Shown: one piece after another, positions 42,130 to 53,894 of the stretch
Layout: each line of letters opens with the position of its first letter
Position numbering within the stretch: the stretch's first letter is position 1
Assembly: GCA_958450365.1 (NCBI GenBank)
Contig: CAUEEP010000933.1
Span: 310,001 to 374,000 of the forward strand
Origin: Mesorhabditis belari
Lineage: Eukaryota > Nematoda > Chromadorea > Rhabditida > Rhabditidae
Direction: 5' to 3'
DNA length: 64,000 nucleotides
Notes under the pieces: generated by a model
Database searches by the model: none
What the model was told of the DNA's origin: nothing
The model's input: the letters and a program-made list of their open reading frames with translations, nothing else
Position numbers and translations under genes: made by a program

Positions 42130-42885
42130 AGCAGAGATAACACCGTAAATAAGAAAACGAAAAACCCCAGAGCAAAATACTACTACTACTAGCTACCGTA
42201 AATATTGCAATGGTACCGCAGCCTTTACAATGAATGAAAGCTTTCGAATGAAACCAGTCGATAGCTGTTCTAGAAACAGAGATCTGACCATTCAAACATT
42301 AACATGCCGTTTGTATCCATAAAATCTATAAGCAAGTCTACCCTTAGGGCACGAGAGCGATGGGGCACTATTACAGTATTCATGGGACATACACATGCTA
42401 AACGACTTGACCAGCATGAAATTTATCGCAAAAGGTCCCTTTCAATACACAAAAGGTGCGTGTTTTCGAACTCGCCATCAAAAGACCTACGGTAGAACGT
42501 CACTTCTTTGAAAGATCAATTGGGGCTCAGTTTAGACCTTTGGTACCTAACACTTTCTTAATAAATGATAGTAAAAAGGTTGAAAAGAGTAATAACTTTC
42601 GTTGTGGAAAGCCGAAGAAACTCTTCTCCCCCTCCCATGCCAATCTAAATCATTCACTGTTTTCTGTTCAATGACAGGAGCTCTAAAAGCAAAAAAACAC
42701 AAACTCATCAACGTCTCCCAAAATAAAGTTCAAAGTGTGACTGATCAGAGTGGGGGAAGAGTGACCAGATCAATGTTATCGTATTGTGATTTCTTTAGCC
42801 AAAAATGAAAATGGAGCAAACTGAATGATTCTGATGGGGAAAAAGCAAAACGACAGGAAAATCAGAAAAAAAAGAAAACACAAAC
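42130..42885. repeat. Upstream repeats of F-box copy 4
   Basis: 42187-42376 is the short FB element and 42490-42885 is RPT-1. Together with the reverse-transcriptase scrap this roughly 1-kb block is almost identical to 5090-6090, which marks a recent segmental duplication or conversion. Confidence 0.6.
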
Positions 42886-42886
42886 G

Positions 42887-43130
42887 TTACTACGTCATGG
42901 GAAACGAATTTTTGGACCCTTTTCCCCTTTTGCTGTGATAAAATCTTTTATAGTGTGATAAATTAAGTCTAGTCTCGGGGTTGGATTAAGTACGTATTTT
43001 TCAAACGCTAGCGTTACACCGCATTTATCAAGATGTTCACGGAGATATCGTAACATGGGTCTAGACAATTTGGTTAACATCCAGGGTGCTGTTGACCATC
43101 CAAAGGGTAGGACTTGAAAAGCGTATGCCG
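42887..43130 (-). mobile_element. Reverse transcriptase fragment, copy 2
   Basis: Near-identical to 5844-6080: the same LPFGLSTAP block and the same internal deletion before LAFEKYVLNPTPRL. It ends by joining an FB-associated repeat at about 43130. Confidence 0.65.
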
Positions 43131-43214
43131 AGTTCTAAAACGCGCCCCTTTCGTGTGTTGAAAGAGACTTTTTGCGATAAATTTCATTCTGGTCGAGTCG
43201 TTTAGCATGTGTAT

Positions 43215-43480
43215 GTACCATGAATACTGTAATAGTGCCCCATCGCTCTCGTGCCCTAAGGGTAGACTTGCTTATCGATTTTATGGATACAAACGGCATG
43301 CTAATGTTTGAACGTTCAGTTTCCAGAAGTATTAATCTGAGAATTGGTTCACGAGAAAGTCAAGAATGTCAGCTTTTGATTGCGATTTTATACATAATGA
43401 CTTTTAATGTGCAAGCACCTCATAAACCTTATCGATACTTATCGATATTTGTGTATCCATAAGTATTGATAATTGCAATG
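43215..43480. repeat. Half foldback element
   Basis: TACCATGAATACTGTAATAG through the palindrome arm to TATCGATATTTGTGTATCCA. It matches 6385-6645. Confidence 0.55.
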
Positions 43481-43489
43481 ATTGCAATG

Positions 43490-43690
43490 AATGAAGTGAA
43501 GTGATGGTCGAAGTGTGACCATTTACGCCATGTAAGTGGTGAATGCATAAACTACCGTCGCGAATGTCCCAAATCTAAAGAAATAGAAGAAGTTGTCAGA
43601 GGCTTGATTAAACGTACCCCAACGTCCGAGTTGGCATATAGAGGAGATTGCAACAAACTAGCGAACAACGAAAACCCACTTGCACTTCGC
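43490..43690 (-). pseudogene. Dispersed F-box WD40 exon fragment, copy c
   Basis: Same unit as 6650-6965 with an internal deletion: the GGTTTGGGACATTCG exon start and GCCAACTCGGACGTTGG remain, but most of the blade 6 exon is lost. Confidence 0.65.
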
Positions 43691-43904
43691 TGTTTTGGTG
43701 TCATTTTAATGTAAGGTGGTCTTAAATCTTCAAATTCTTTAGTCCCCGTAATTCGATGAAACTCTTCCCCCGCCCGCATGTAAATCTAATCCATTCACGG
43801 TTTTCCCTTGAATCACAGAGCGTAAAAAGAAAAAAATGACACAAACTTGTGAACATCTCACAAAAGAAGATTCAGAAAAAAGGTCAAAGTGTGACCGGAG
43901 AACG

Positions 43905-44230
43905 TCTGCTTTAAGAGAATAAAAATAGAACTTTTTATTTTCGGTAAAAGCTCTAGATTGATTGGTGCATTCGTGATTTCGAAAAAGTGCAATGAATAAG
44001 TGTACCAAAATTTCACGTTGCCAATCTAATACAATATTAGAGATTTTTCAAAAGATAAGTCTAAGAGTTTCACAGTTTTTTTAGGCACTTCACCGAGATA
44101 TTAGAATACTCACCGATGCATTGGGTGATATATTGGACGATCATAATCAAATATGCACAGGTTTTCATGATTGGCACAAAGATTTGGGGAACCGCATACC
44201 CGGTCTTATGGATTTCGATTTTCGGTTCTC
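43905..44230 (+). pseudogene. Dispersed cullin exon fragment, copy b
   Basis: Plus strand: ALHRDIRILTDALGDILDD then FHDWHKDLGNRIPGLMDF, the cullin exon with its upstream intron. It then passes to FRFSST and a mariner-like CCTCAACCTAATA. It continues into sequence from the cullin 3' flank (44270 on), as if an internally deleted cullin copy. Confidence 0.8.
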
Positions 44231-44269
44231 CTCAACCTAATACTTGTAAAAGCTTTAGTCTAAAGAAAT

Positions 44270-44865
44270 GTTTGCTCTTTGAGCTTTGAAATAATTTCAA
44301 CGTTCTTCCAAATATGTGCTCGTTTGTGTCTAATATTGTAGCGTCTTTTTTACCGAATCTTTTTATTGGATTGTCATTTATGAAATGTCCGACACTTTGT
44401 CATGCCCGTAAATTTTCATTTCACGATACATTTCTTTTATTTCTTTTTTGATATTATATCGTAGGAGTCTGAAATGAAATGATTTTAAAATTGGAGCCAC
44501 ATCTGTTGTGGATCGGCTGAGAAATGTCAGCTCGTGAAAATTCGTGACCTTCAACAATCAATCCGGCTCATGTCATGCCAAATGGGAATTTCTGTATCTA
44601 GAAGCTAAAGCGAAGTGCGAAACCACATCGAACAGTTGACTCGTTAAAGAAAGCGCTCCTTAAAGCCTGGGACGAGCTTGATGTTGCCTACTTGCGTGTC
44701 ACAGTTGACGCCTTCCGCCCACGTCTTGAAGTGTGCGTCGCCGTTTGTGCCGCCCATCTCTCTAGACAAGAAAGTCACTCTCACTCATTTTTTTTTCTCA
44801 TCTGTAACGGGAGATGAAATGTGGGTTCTCAGTGTGAATTTTCCAAGAAAAGGACAGTCGGTGAA
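44270..44865 (+). mobile_element. Tc1-like fragment fused to mariner B fragment (copy b)
   Basis: Tc1-like LKAWDELDVAYLRVTVDAF block at about 44660-44730. At 44805-44862 it is followed by TGDEMWVLSVNFPRKGQS, which matches the first catalytic block of mariner B (IGDEKWVLSVNFQRKWQW). A chimera of two element remnants. Confidence 0.6.
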
Positions 44866-45055
44866 AGAAGGAGAAGAGCTAGAGCATAATGTTTTCAATT
44901 TCATCTCCCAATCATTGATTAATTCATTGATTTCATTCAATCAATGGCAATGAATGAAATCGATCAATAAATCAATAATTTCAAAGTACAGAAGCGTTCC
45001 AGAACATCGCCGCTTTGACTCCGGTAAACGCTTTTAACTATCAGATGACCTTTTA

Positions 45056-45631
45056 TTAGGGTTTCTATGTTTTTATTAAAACTTTCAACATAAATAAAAC
45101 CACAATGAACGAACTCTAAGTTTCGAAATAAAGACCTTTCGAATCTATGACTTGAAGCCATCTATCGGCAAGTTGGTCGATCCCGCGGCGGTACCACTTC
45201 TTGTTCTTAGAGGCGAAAAACTCGCGGCACCCTTTTTCGACTTCGCCGAGATTGTTGGAGGCTCGTCCGCGAAGGAAGTGTGCCATGGAGCGGAAAAGGT
45301 GATAATCGGATGGTGCAGGGTCCGGACTGTACGCTGGATCTGGAAGAAGTTCAATTGAGTCGAGATTTTTGATCTTTTCCTTGGTTTGTCTGGCGGTGTG
45401 GTTTGTGAGGTTTTGCATTGTCCCCGAATATGGAATCTTTCCATCTCTTTCCTACAAAGTAAAAAATTAAAAATAAATAGTTCAACACACGATAACTTAG
45501 TAAAATATGAAAGAGCAGATCAAATGCTACAAAATAGATATTGGACGTATATATTAAACGAATTTGTTAGCTTCAAAAAATTGTTCAAACTTAAAGAGAA
45601 AAAAAAAGCGAAAACTTTTGGTTCACCCTAA
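45056..45631 (-). mobile_element. mariner family A, 576-bp deletion derivative with both ends
   Basis: Starts TTAGGGTTTCTATG (45056) and ends GGTTCACCCTAA (45631), with TA on both sides. The minus strand keeps the C-terminal part, RQTKEKIKNLDSIELL, AYSPDPAPSDYHLFRSMAHF and LADRWLQVIDSKGLYFE, including the third catalytic Asp. It is the only copy in the window with this end of family A, so it defines the 3' terminus. Confidence 0.82.
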
Positions 45632-45644
45632 TACTACTACTAGC

Positions 45645-46087
45645 TACCGTAATAGTACCCGTCCCATGGGTAGACTTGCATCACGAGGCTATCGATACAA
45701 ACGGTAAGTTCATGTTTGAGCCTTCAGATCTCGGTTTCTCGTACAACTATAAACTTATTTCATTGGAAAGCCAAGAATGTCAGCTTTCGACTACTATCTC
45801 ACACAGAGCAAATTCGCATAGGTGAGTGCGTTAAAAGGCTTATCAATACACAAATATCGGGAAGTATCATTAAGGTGCCTACTCATTAAAAGTCGCCATG
45901 TATAAAATAGCAATCAAAAGCTGATATTCCCGACTTCCAAATAAAACAATTCTCAAATTGAGAGCTATTCTAGAAGCAGAGATCTGAACGTTCAAACATT
46001 AGCATGTCGTTTGTATCGATAAAATCGATAAGCTAGTCTACCCGTAGGGCACTAGAGGGATGGGGTACTATTAGGGTATTTACGGTA
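45645..46087. repeat. Complete palindromic foldback element (443 bp)
   Basis: TACCGTAATAGTACCCGTCC on the left, and on the right the inverted GGGGTACTATTAGGGTATTT ending TTACGGTA. Arms of about 200 bases are imperfectly inverted around about 45850. No coding capacity. Defines the full-length family with the copy at 62013-62463. Confidence 0.78.
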
Positions 46088-46646
46088 TATAAGCCTACTA
46101 AAAGAATTGAATTTATCGCAAAGTCTCTTTAGATACACGAAAACGGTGTCTTTTTGAAAATCACTATGAAAAATCAAAATTCCTACTTCACAATTTTAGT
46201 TCTCACTGTTTTCAATCAGAAAACAGATTTAGCTACCTATCAAAACCCCAAAAAGAATCATTTTTGCGTCACCGACTCGCCTTTTTACTCTTTATAAAAA
46301 AAAGTTTAAAAGTTTAGACTGTTTGCTTTTATTTGTGAGCAAGTTTAAGCCATTTACCTTGCCATATAGTTAACGAAAAAGACACAATTTAAAGCAACAC
46401 AAACACCTCTGGAAACAATCACACAAGAAAACTCTCGACAAAAAAAGGAAATGACCCTTGTTACGAGAATAATTGTCAGCAAATAAAAGCAGGTTAACAA
46501 TATGAAGACTTTGGCATACAAGAAGGTGTGTAAAATGTCGGAAAAATTTGAAACGAAATCACAAGAGCTAACCGAGAGGCCAATGAAACTTCAGCAGAAT
46601 GGAAAAATCGAAGGAAATCTTCAGAAAATCACAATAAGGGCTAAGA

Positions 46647-49200
46647 CTAAGCGGAAAGAGCAAAAATACGAATACACCTATGGATACGATGCATCAAATC
46701 GATCAAGATGATTGTGTCCCCGGTTCCATCTTGCGATCCAACTGCACAGACGAGCAATGTTTCGGTGGCTTTAAGACGGCAATGCCAACTGCCACCGCCA
46801 GATCCACCCGATTGAAGACGAACGAGGTCACGGACGAAAATACCTGAAATTGGAAAATGATTAACAAAAGAATACTAAATTTAACATAAATTTAAGTTTG
46901 AATAGTTAACGAGCCAAGCTATTTAGTTAATAAATTCTACTTCAAAGAAAACTTGAAGTCCGGACAAATTTGCTTATCTTATAGCCCACTTTACCAGGTA
47001 ATTTAGAACAACTTACCTTTATCCACATCCCACAGCTTGACCGAGCCATCGTAAGAAATTGTCACCAAAAGTCCCGAGTCAAGCCATTGCAATGAAGTGA
47101 TGGGCGACGTGTGACCATTTCCTCCTTGCAAGCCATGAATCCACGAACCACCGTCACGAATGTCCCAAACCTAAAGAAAAGGAAGAAGTTGTCATAGGCT
47201 TACCCTATGACACCGTACCCCGACGTCCGAGTTGGCATAGGATCCGACCAAAATGTTTCCGCGAAGTTGCATCCCAAGGCTGAGACTTCCATGGCCCACA
47301 AAAATTGCGATGCATGCTAAAAGAAACAAACATAAATGATATTGCAACAGAAAAGCAAACAAGTAAAACCCACTTCCTCTTCGCACATCCCAGACGCGAA
47401 TCGTTGTATCAAGACTTCCCGAGACGACAAGATCGCGCTCTGGCTCAAACTAAAACAGAATCCTGCTTAAAGCCTAAATTTGACAAATCAACTCACCAAA
47501 AGTAAATAGATTGGCTCCGTGTGACCCGTCAGCGTGTGCAAACACTCCTCCGTCTGCACATTCCAAACCTTATCGAATATTATAAAACTGAACAAAAAAG
47601 CATTACAAACTTTTACAGTAGAATCATCGGCACCTGACACAACCCATTTTCCATCAAATTGTACACAACCCACCTGAAATTTCCCTTTGCTAAGGCTCTA
47701 ACTTTGATACAAATACCATCCCCAAGTGGCCAGCAAAAATGTGAAGGCATTTCCCGTCGACAATGTCCCAGACTCGCAGCGTTTGATCGGACGATCCAGA
47801 AACAAGACTAAAACATTATGCTTTTAGCTTAGGCACAAAATTTAGATTACTCACGTTGTACCATGTAGAATTGTGCAGTAAACAACACTCGTATGCCCCT
47901 GCAGAACATCACGCTGTACACCGGTTTGACCACACCAAACGCGCAACGTTCGATCATACGCGCCACTTAAATAATGCAATAGACTTTGTTCTCACAAGTA
48001 TTTTTGTCTAGAATTTTGTTAGCATTGGCATTCTTAGCATTCATTGGCAACCCGTATCAATGGCACTAGCTAAAATCTATTATCTAACCTGACAATGTAT
48101 TTACCATCATCGCTCACTTCAGACGTCCTAACAAAACCCATATGGCCAGTTAGAGTGAGAGCCGGCTAAATTAAGACGTACAATAATGATAAAACGAAAC
48201 AAACTTGAGCATCATCAACATTCCAAATCCGCAACGTATTATCATGATAAAAAGTAACGATACGACCAGACTGAACTTGTAGATAATTCATCGCATGTTG
48301 ATCGTGACCCTCAAGAACAATTCTTATAGCCAAAACATTTGTCCAAACTTTTAGAACAGTGCTTGATTGAATCGGTCGGGATCGCCAATTGGAAATGATT
48401 CGCTGCTTCCGCAAGTACAACGACTTCCATGACGATCGCTCATAACATCTAGAAAAATTTTCAGTCAACAACAAGTTGCGTCACTAACTGTCCATATGCG
48501 ATCTCGCGTTCTCGTCGATTCTGATGTGCATCTTGAAGGTCCATATGTGAGAAGATTGTGATTCCCGCTTCCTCATTTGCTCGATTCGTCGCCCAGCCTC
48601 CGAGAAAACGAAAACTGAACAAAAAGAAGTTAGTGAGAAGCTTGTGACGAATCTTTTACTAATCGTATTCATAAATGTGATCCCGTTCATCGAAACAGAC
48701 ATTATCATTTGTTTTCTTTCGTTTTAAAGCTTTCTTTGCTGCAGAATAATCACATTATTGAATCCGTAACAGTATTATCCTATACCTTAGAAGTGTAAGA
48801 CCCAGTTTAATATCAATCTATCAGATATGTATATTTAAATGTTCTATTATTTGCTCAAAACTGTAACACACCTTGGGGCATCCAATTTCACATATCCTTT
48901 CTCCAAACATTTCTGTCGCCACGTCCGATCATCTTCACAAATCCGTTGCCACGTCCGCGAAACGCCAGCACAAGTCATCAAATCGCGCGGTGTCAGATGA
49001 GCGATGATGCGAGATGCCACCTAAAAACAAACAATCAATCCCACAAGCTTTAACAAAAAACAAACCTCCTCTGGCAAATGTGACAAGAAATCCTTTTGGA
49101 ACAATGGTTCGATGATATCCCTGAATTTGAAAATTTCACTGTTTAAGGTCATTCTCTTTACTCTTCGAGTTGAGTCTTGCTGCTCTCCGGCTTGTCCGAC
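46647..49200 (-). CDS. sel-10-like: SEL-10/FBXW7-like F-box WD40 protein, copy 5 (short form, altered C-terminus)
   Basis: Exon 1 is the 41-bp short form ([14 protein letters not shown]), so the D domain is missing, with the frame kept into [18 protein letters not shown]. The F-box and eight blades are open. Blade 1 is full ([11 protein letters not shown]). Blade 2: [12 protein letters not shown]. Blade 3: [10 protein letters not shown] and [12 protein letters not shown]. Blade 4: [16 protein letters not shown]. Blade 6: [18 protein letters not shown]. In the last exon one T is missing (ATCGATTTGATGC), so LIDFDASYP becomes [10 protein letters not shown] and the stop moves to 46647-46649. Only the end of the last blade is affected, so the protein may still fold. 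The degron-pocket positions are Tyr, Ser and Gly. Confidence 0.87.
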
Positions 49201-49282
49201 ATCTCCCCTAAATGAAAAATTACAGCAGAGGTAACACAAGAAAACGAAAAACCCCTGAGCAAAATCCTACTATTACTAGCTA

Positions 49283-50250
49283 CCGTAAATATTGTAATGG
49301 TACCGCAGCCATTACAATGAATGAAAGCTTTCCAATGCAATAAGTTGATAACTGTTCTAGAAACAGAGATCTGAACGTTCAAACATTAGCATGCCGTTTG
49401 TATCCATAAAATCGATAAGCAAGTCTACCCTTAGGGCACTAGAGCGATGGGGCACTATTACAGTATTGATGGGACATACACATGCTAAACGACTTGACCA
49501 GAATGAAATTTATCGCAAAAAGTCTCCTTAAACACATGAAAGGGGCGCGTTTTAGAACCCGCCATCAAAAGGCCTACGGTAGAATGTACACAAAACCATA
49601 TTTTGTGGTTCCAATTTTCAGAAAGCTCTATTCCATTCACCCACAAAATAACCTTTAGTGCACCATAAGGTGCACTAAATCGTAGATAAGGTTAGGCTTA
49701 TCAGCAGGATTGAAAAGACGCTGGGGTGTTGAAGCTGCGGGCGGCGAAGATTTACGGGTATTTAACCTGAACGCGCGAAGTTTTTTTCATTCGTCACATT
49801 TAGCCGCAAAGTTTTGAGCACTAAATTTATTTGAATTAACTATAATTGTAAATGAAGCACAAAAGCACCTGAAAATAGCCTAAAACACCTTGAAATAGCT
49901 CTGGGTACTGTAATTCAAGTCAGGTCAGAACCGGCCAGAAAGGTCCAGGCCCAGATCTACTCAAGGATTGAGTGTGTCCGACAGAGAAGCCAGGACCTGG
50001 CTCTCGACTTGGGCTTGAAACGACCTTGATCCTGTAATGAAATCAGTTTAAGCTACTCAAATCTACCTGAACTAAAGCACAATCTCTATCTGAAGAAAAC
50101 TTTGAAGCTTTATTGATCGATTGCATTGTTGCCCATGGGTCAAACCAGTTAAAATTGCAGTGACGCTTTTCAGTTCCATCTCTATATATTTAAAGTACAG
50201 ATTCACATCAATACGTTCACCCAAGAAATGTTTAGAAGCGCATTTTCTTA
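49283..50250. repeat. Repeats upstream of F-box copy 5, then unassigned DNA
   Basis: The short FB element lies at about 49283-49475, then the CTACGGTAGAATGTACAC block and the AAGGTTAGG / GACGCTGGGGTGTTGAAGCT block to about 49790. From 49850 to 50250 I recognise nothing; there is no exon-like frame. Confidence 0.45.
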
Positions 50251-50593
50251 AGTTAGCAGCACTGCTTGAATTCTTTCTTTTTTTATTGAAAAGAGGGCAT
50301 CAAAAAAACCCTAGATTCAAAAAAATTGCTTTTTGATTGAGAAAAGGTTTAACTACGGATAACTCGTTTTCGTTTTCAACGTTTTCACCTGCAAATTTTG
50401 ATATTCTAAACACTAAAAGGGCACAAAATACACGAAAAAAATGGCACAAAGTTCTGTATTTTGTTTGGAAAAACGATCCCTCGGGAGCCGACTTTTTAAT
50501 GTCATCCGAAAATCTGAGCAATTAGAAGTAATTGAGATTTTGAAAAAATTTCCAATGAAGAGTTGTCTTTTCCGAGAGCTTTTGCAATGAAGA

Positions 50594-52760
50594 ATGGTTT
50601 TATGGCAAGATTTCTATAGTTATTTTTCGTTTTTTCTCTACATATGCGTCGTGGTGACGATTTGGAGAAGCAAGAATCGACACTTCGACTCGTCATTTTT
50701 TCGAATTTTTCTCGTTATTGGTTTGTGTTTTTATAACTTTTGCTTTTGCTTTTGATTTGGTAGTAAATTTAAGTTTTTCTTTTTTCTTTTTTCTTTTTAA
50801 TCCTATCTAACGATGTCGGCAGTTAGTTAAACTGCAGTTGGCTGAACGAGGGAAGGGAATTGTTATTGTGGAAGTTAGAAATGAAACAGTTTCTAAAAAA
50901 ATCCCTAAACTCTGCAAGCTAATATTTTCCAGGCGTCATCGACTTGGCATCGTTTCCATTTTTCCAAATGAATCCCCTCCTTCAATCATCGCCACCCGGA
51001 AGGACAATCTTGCAGATCTTTTTGCAGGTCTCAAAAAAAACCAATAAAAAGATCACACGAAGCTTCTTAGCTTTTCCGAACCGGCCACTGCATGTTATCC
51101 GTGGTGATGTCATTAAATCGTCTAACAAGTGTTCTCTATCCGTTCAATCATAAAAAGGAATTGTTCATTCAAAAATTCCGATATTAAAAGACTGATTACA
51201 GATTTGGGAAGAAAAGAGTGATCGTAATTTGAAAAGAGCGATCGGATTCGCGTTTTTTTTCGACTTCCTCTCGCAATGTCACTCGATTACGTTCATTTTT
51301 CTATGGGGTTGGAAAGACTCGTCGCTCGGCTATCCTCAGATTCCCAGTTTTGATGCGGTGAGTGCAAATTCTTGTTCCAAACTTTCTATTCAATTCATAG
51401 GTTTTTTTATAAAACCTATGATATTTCTCTATCAACCAAGGGTCATTTTTCGGTGGCACCGGCTCTATTACGCCGTTCTGGTGACTACGGTGGCCGCACT
51501 CGGTCTGAGCATGAATCTGATAACTGTGTGGAAAATGAGGTTAGCCGTTTACATTTCTGTTTCTTAATGAGCTTTTGCGAAGAGGCAGGGTTTTAAGTAT
51601 GTATTTTTATTCTCAAGTGATAGATTATAAGTCAATTAAGAACATAGAGAAAACTTGTGTCAAAGTTGAACTTCCAAATTCCGTGACGAGTCTCGGAGTT
51701 TGGGAACTTTTCTATTCTACTCTATAACTCGACTCCCAGTAATCAGATCGACTTGCGGTTGGTTTTAAAATGATCCTCATCAAATTAAATACATAGATCA
51801 GTGTTGTTTGATTTGATCAGTGTTTCAACCAAAATTTTCAAGTAACCTGAAAGTTCAAGCCAAACCAAGCCACAAAAGCTATATCAGATTTGGTTCAGGT
51901 TTGGTTCAGATTTGGTTCAGATTTTTTGAAAAATCGAATAAATAGCCAAGCCAAAGGAACTCAGCAAATAGGTTTTTCAAAAAAGTCTTTGTTTAGAGTA
52001 AATGGAACTAGGATGAAAGGCGTAAAAGCCTAAAGAAGCTAATAAAATTTGATCAGTTAGAGATCAAGTTAGAGTTAGAGGTTTGACCGTTTAGAGGTTT
52101 AACCAAGAAACAACAGCAATGGAGTATGCTCGGGATCACCATCTTCAGCACGCTAATTCAGATCCCTGCCGCTCTTTTCTTTGTGAGTTGCGATTCTCTT
52201 TTGCATTCGAAATCTCCAATTTTAAGAGCGCTCTTTCCTATACGGCATTCATGGGTAATCAACTCGAGCTGGCATCACTTATTGGCCAATTTGTGAGTCT
52301 TTCATTCCAATCAATTTTCTTCAAACGAGAACTCACAATTAGAACGTGGATAGCTCTGTACATTTGCAATTAAATGTCAGTTTTCCCCAAAGCCTAACAG
52401 AGCTTTTTGAGCATTTTAGTCTAAACAACTATTGATACACTAAAAAAAATTATAGACGATGATGTCATTTTTTATGCAGAGTTTACTAGGTATGACTAAA
52501 ATTCACTATCTCTTATCTTGTAATCAAGCCTCTCCAACCAACAAACTTCTCCAGAAGAAGACGTGCTAATATTCGAGTAGCATAAAAGCAAATTCCAGTC
52601 AAGTCTAGTCGCTCTGTGCGTCGGCAACTATCAACCCTATTGGGTGCTAGTGACGTCGAAGGAGTTGAGAAGAGAGATGCATTGGAACGCGCGAAGGTGC
52701 TTTGGTCTGGTTACAAACAGAAGACCGGGTATGCGGTTCCCTAAATCTTGGACTAGTTAA
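50594..52760 (+). pseudogene. Serpentine chemoreceptor (Srg-like), locus B, probable pseudogene
   Basis: Paralogue of locus A with the same exon order and no mariner insertion. Exon 2 joins exon 3 in frame here (ILQIFLQ then LFRTGHCMLSVVMSL), and the acceptor of the TM6 exon (TTTAG then A) is intact, unlike locus A. However, the acceptor before WHRLYYAVLVTT is CGG instead of CAG, and no GT is found after YPFNHKK. The C-terminus is altered: LVTNRRPGMRFPKSWTS replaces LVTNRSQQIHLQSATWTS because 29 bases match the nearby cullin fragment. The frame to the stop at 52758-52760 is kept. Confidence 0.75.
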
Positions 52761-52959
52761 TTGCCCAATTTTAACATTTACCGTTTATGCATACAAATAA
52801 AGTTGACCCAATGGGGCTATTCATACTAACTTTCTTGGTGTTTTTATTTAACAGCACTCAACAGCAAGAGCACATTACTCAATGAAATGATCACAACTTG
52901 ATGCTCCTGAATTTTTTGCGTCATTTTAAATTTCATAGAAATTTAAAGTTTTTAGAAAA

Positions 52960-53290
52960 GTTTAAAGGAAAACCGTCGAATCCATTCAAAAATTCATAAG
53001 ACCGGGTATGCGGTTCCCTAAATCTTTGTACCGATCACGAAAATCTGTGCATATTTGATTATGATGATCAAATATATCATTCAATGCATCGGTGAGTAAT
53101 TTAATCTCTTGGTGAAGTGCCTAAAAAACTGTGAAACTCCTAGACTTATCTTTTGAAAAATCTCTAATATTGTATTAGATTGGCGACTTCAAATTTTGGT
53201 ACATTTATTCATTGCACTTTTTAGAAATAACTATGCACCAATCAATCTAGAGCTTTTACCAATAAAAAGTTCTATTTTTATTTTCTTAAA
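52960..53290 (-). pseudogene. Dispersed cullin exon fragment, copy c
   Basis: Minus strand: ALHQEIKLLTDALNDIF-like sequence and GLMDF region plus intron. It is the apparent template (52998-53026) of the 29-base patch in the receptor gene just upstream. Confidence 0.78.
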
Positions 53291-53604
53291 GCAGACGTAG
53301 CAACTTTTGCCTTTTTCTTTCTTGTCTGTTTTTTCTGTCCTTTTTGCCTTTTTTTCGATCAGAATCGTTCAGTTTCCTCAACATCGATCCGTTCACACTT
53401 TGATCTTTTTTCTGAGTCTTCTTTTGCGAAACGTTGTTAAGTTTGGGCCTTGTTTTTCTTTTTAAGCTCTGTGACTCAACGGAAAACCGTGAATCGATTA
53501 GATTTACCTGCGGCCGGGAGAAGAGTTTCATCGAATTACGGGGACTCACGAATTTGAAGATTTAAAGACCACCTTACAATAAAATGACACCAAAACAGCG
53601 AAGT

Positions 53605-53890
53605 GCAAGTGGGTTTTAGTTATTCGCTATTTTGTTGCAATCTCCTCTATATTTGTTTCTTTCAGCATGCATCGCAATTCTTCTCAGTCATGAAAGGGCC
53701 TGGGACTTCGGCATGCAACTTCGCGGAAACACTTTGGTCGCCTGCTATGCCAACTCGGACGTTGGGGTACGTTTAATCAAGCCTATGACAACTTCTTCCT
53801 TTTCTTTTGATTTGGGACATTCGTGACGGTAGTTTATGCATTCACCACTTACATGGCGTAAATGGTCACACTTCGGCCATCACTTCACTT
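53605..53890 (+). pseudogene. Dispersed F-box WD40 exon fragment, copy d
   Basis: Plus strand: intron, then [20 protein letters not shown] and NTLVACYANSDVG, intron, then FGTFVTV...IHHLHGVNGH, ending at the same point as the other copies and joined to a foldback arm at about 53890. It is the best preserved of the four. Confidence 0.78.
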
Positions 53891-53894
53891 CATT

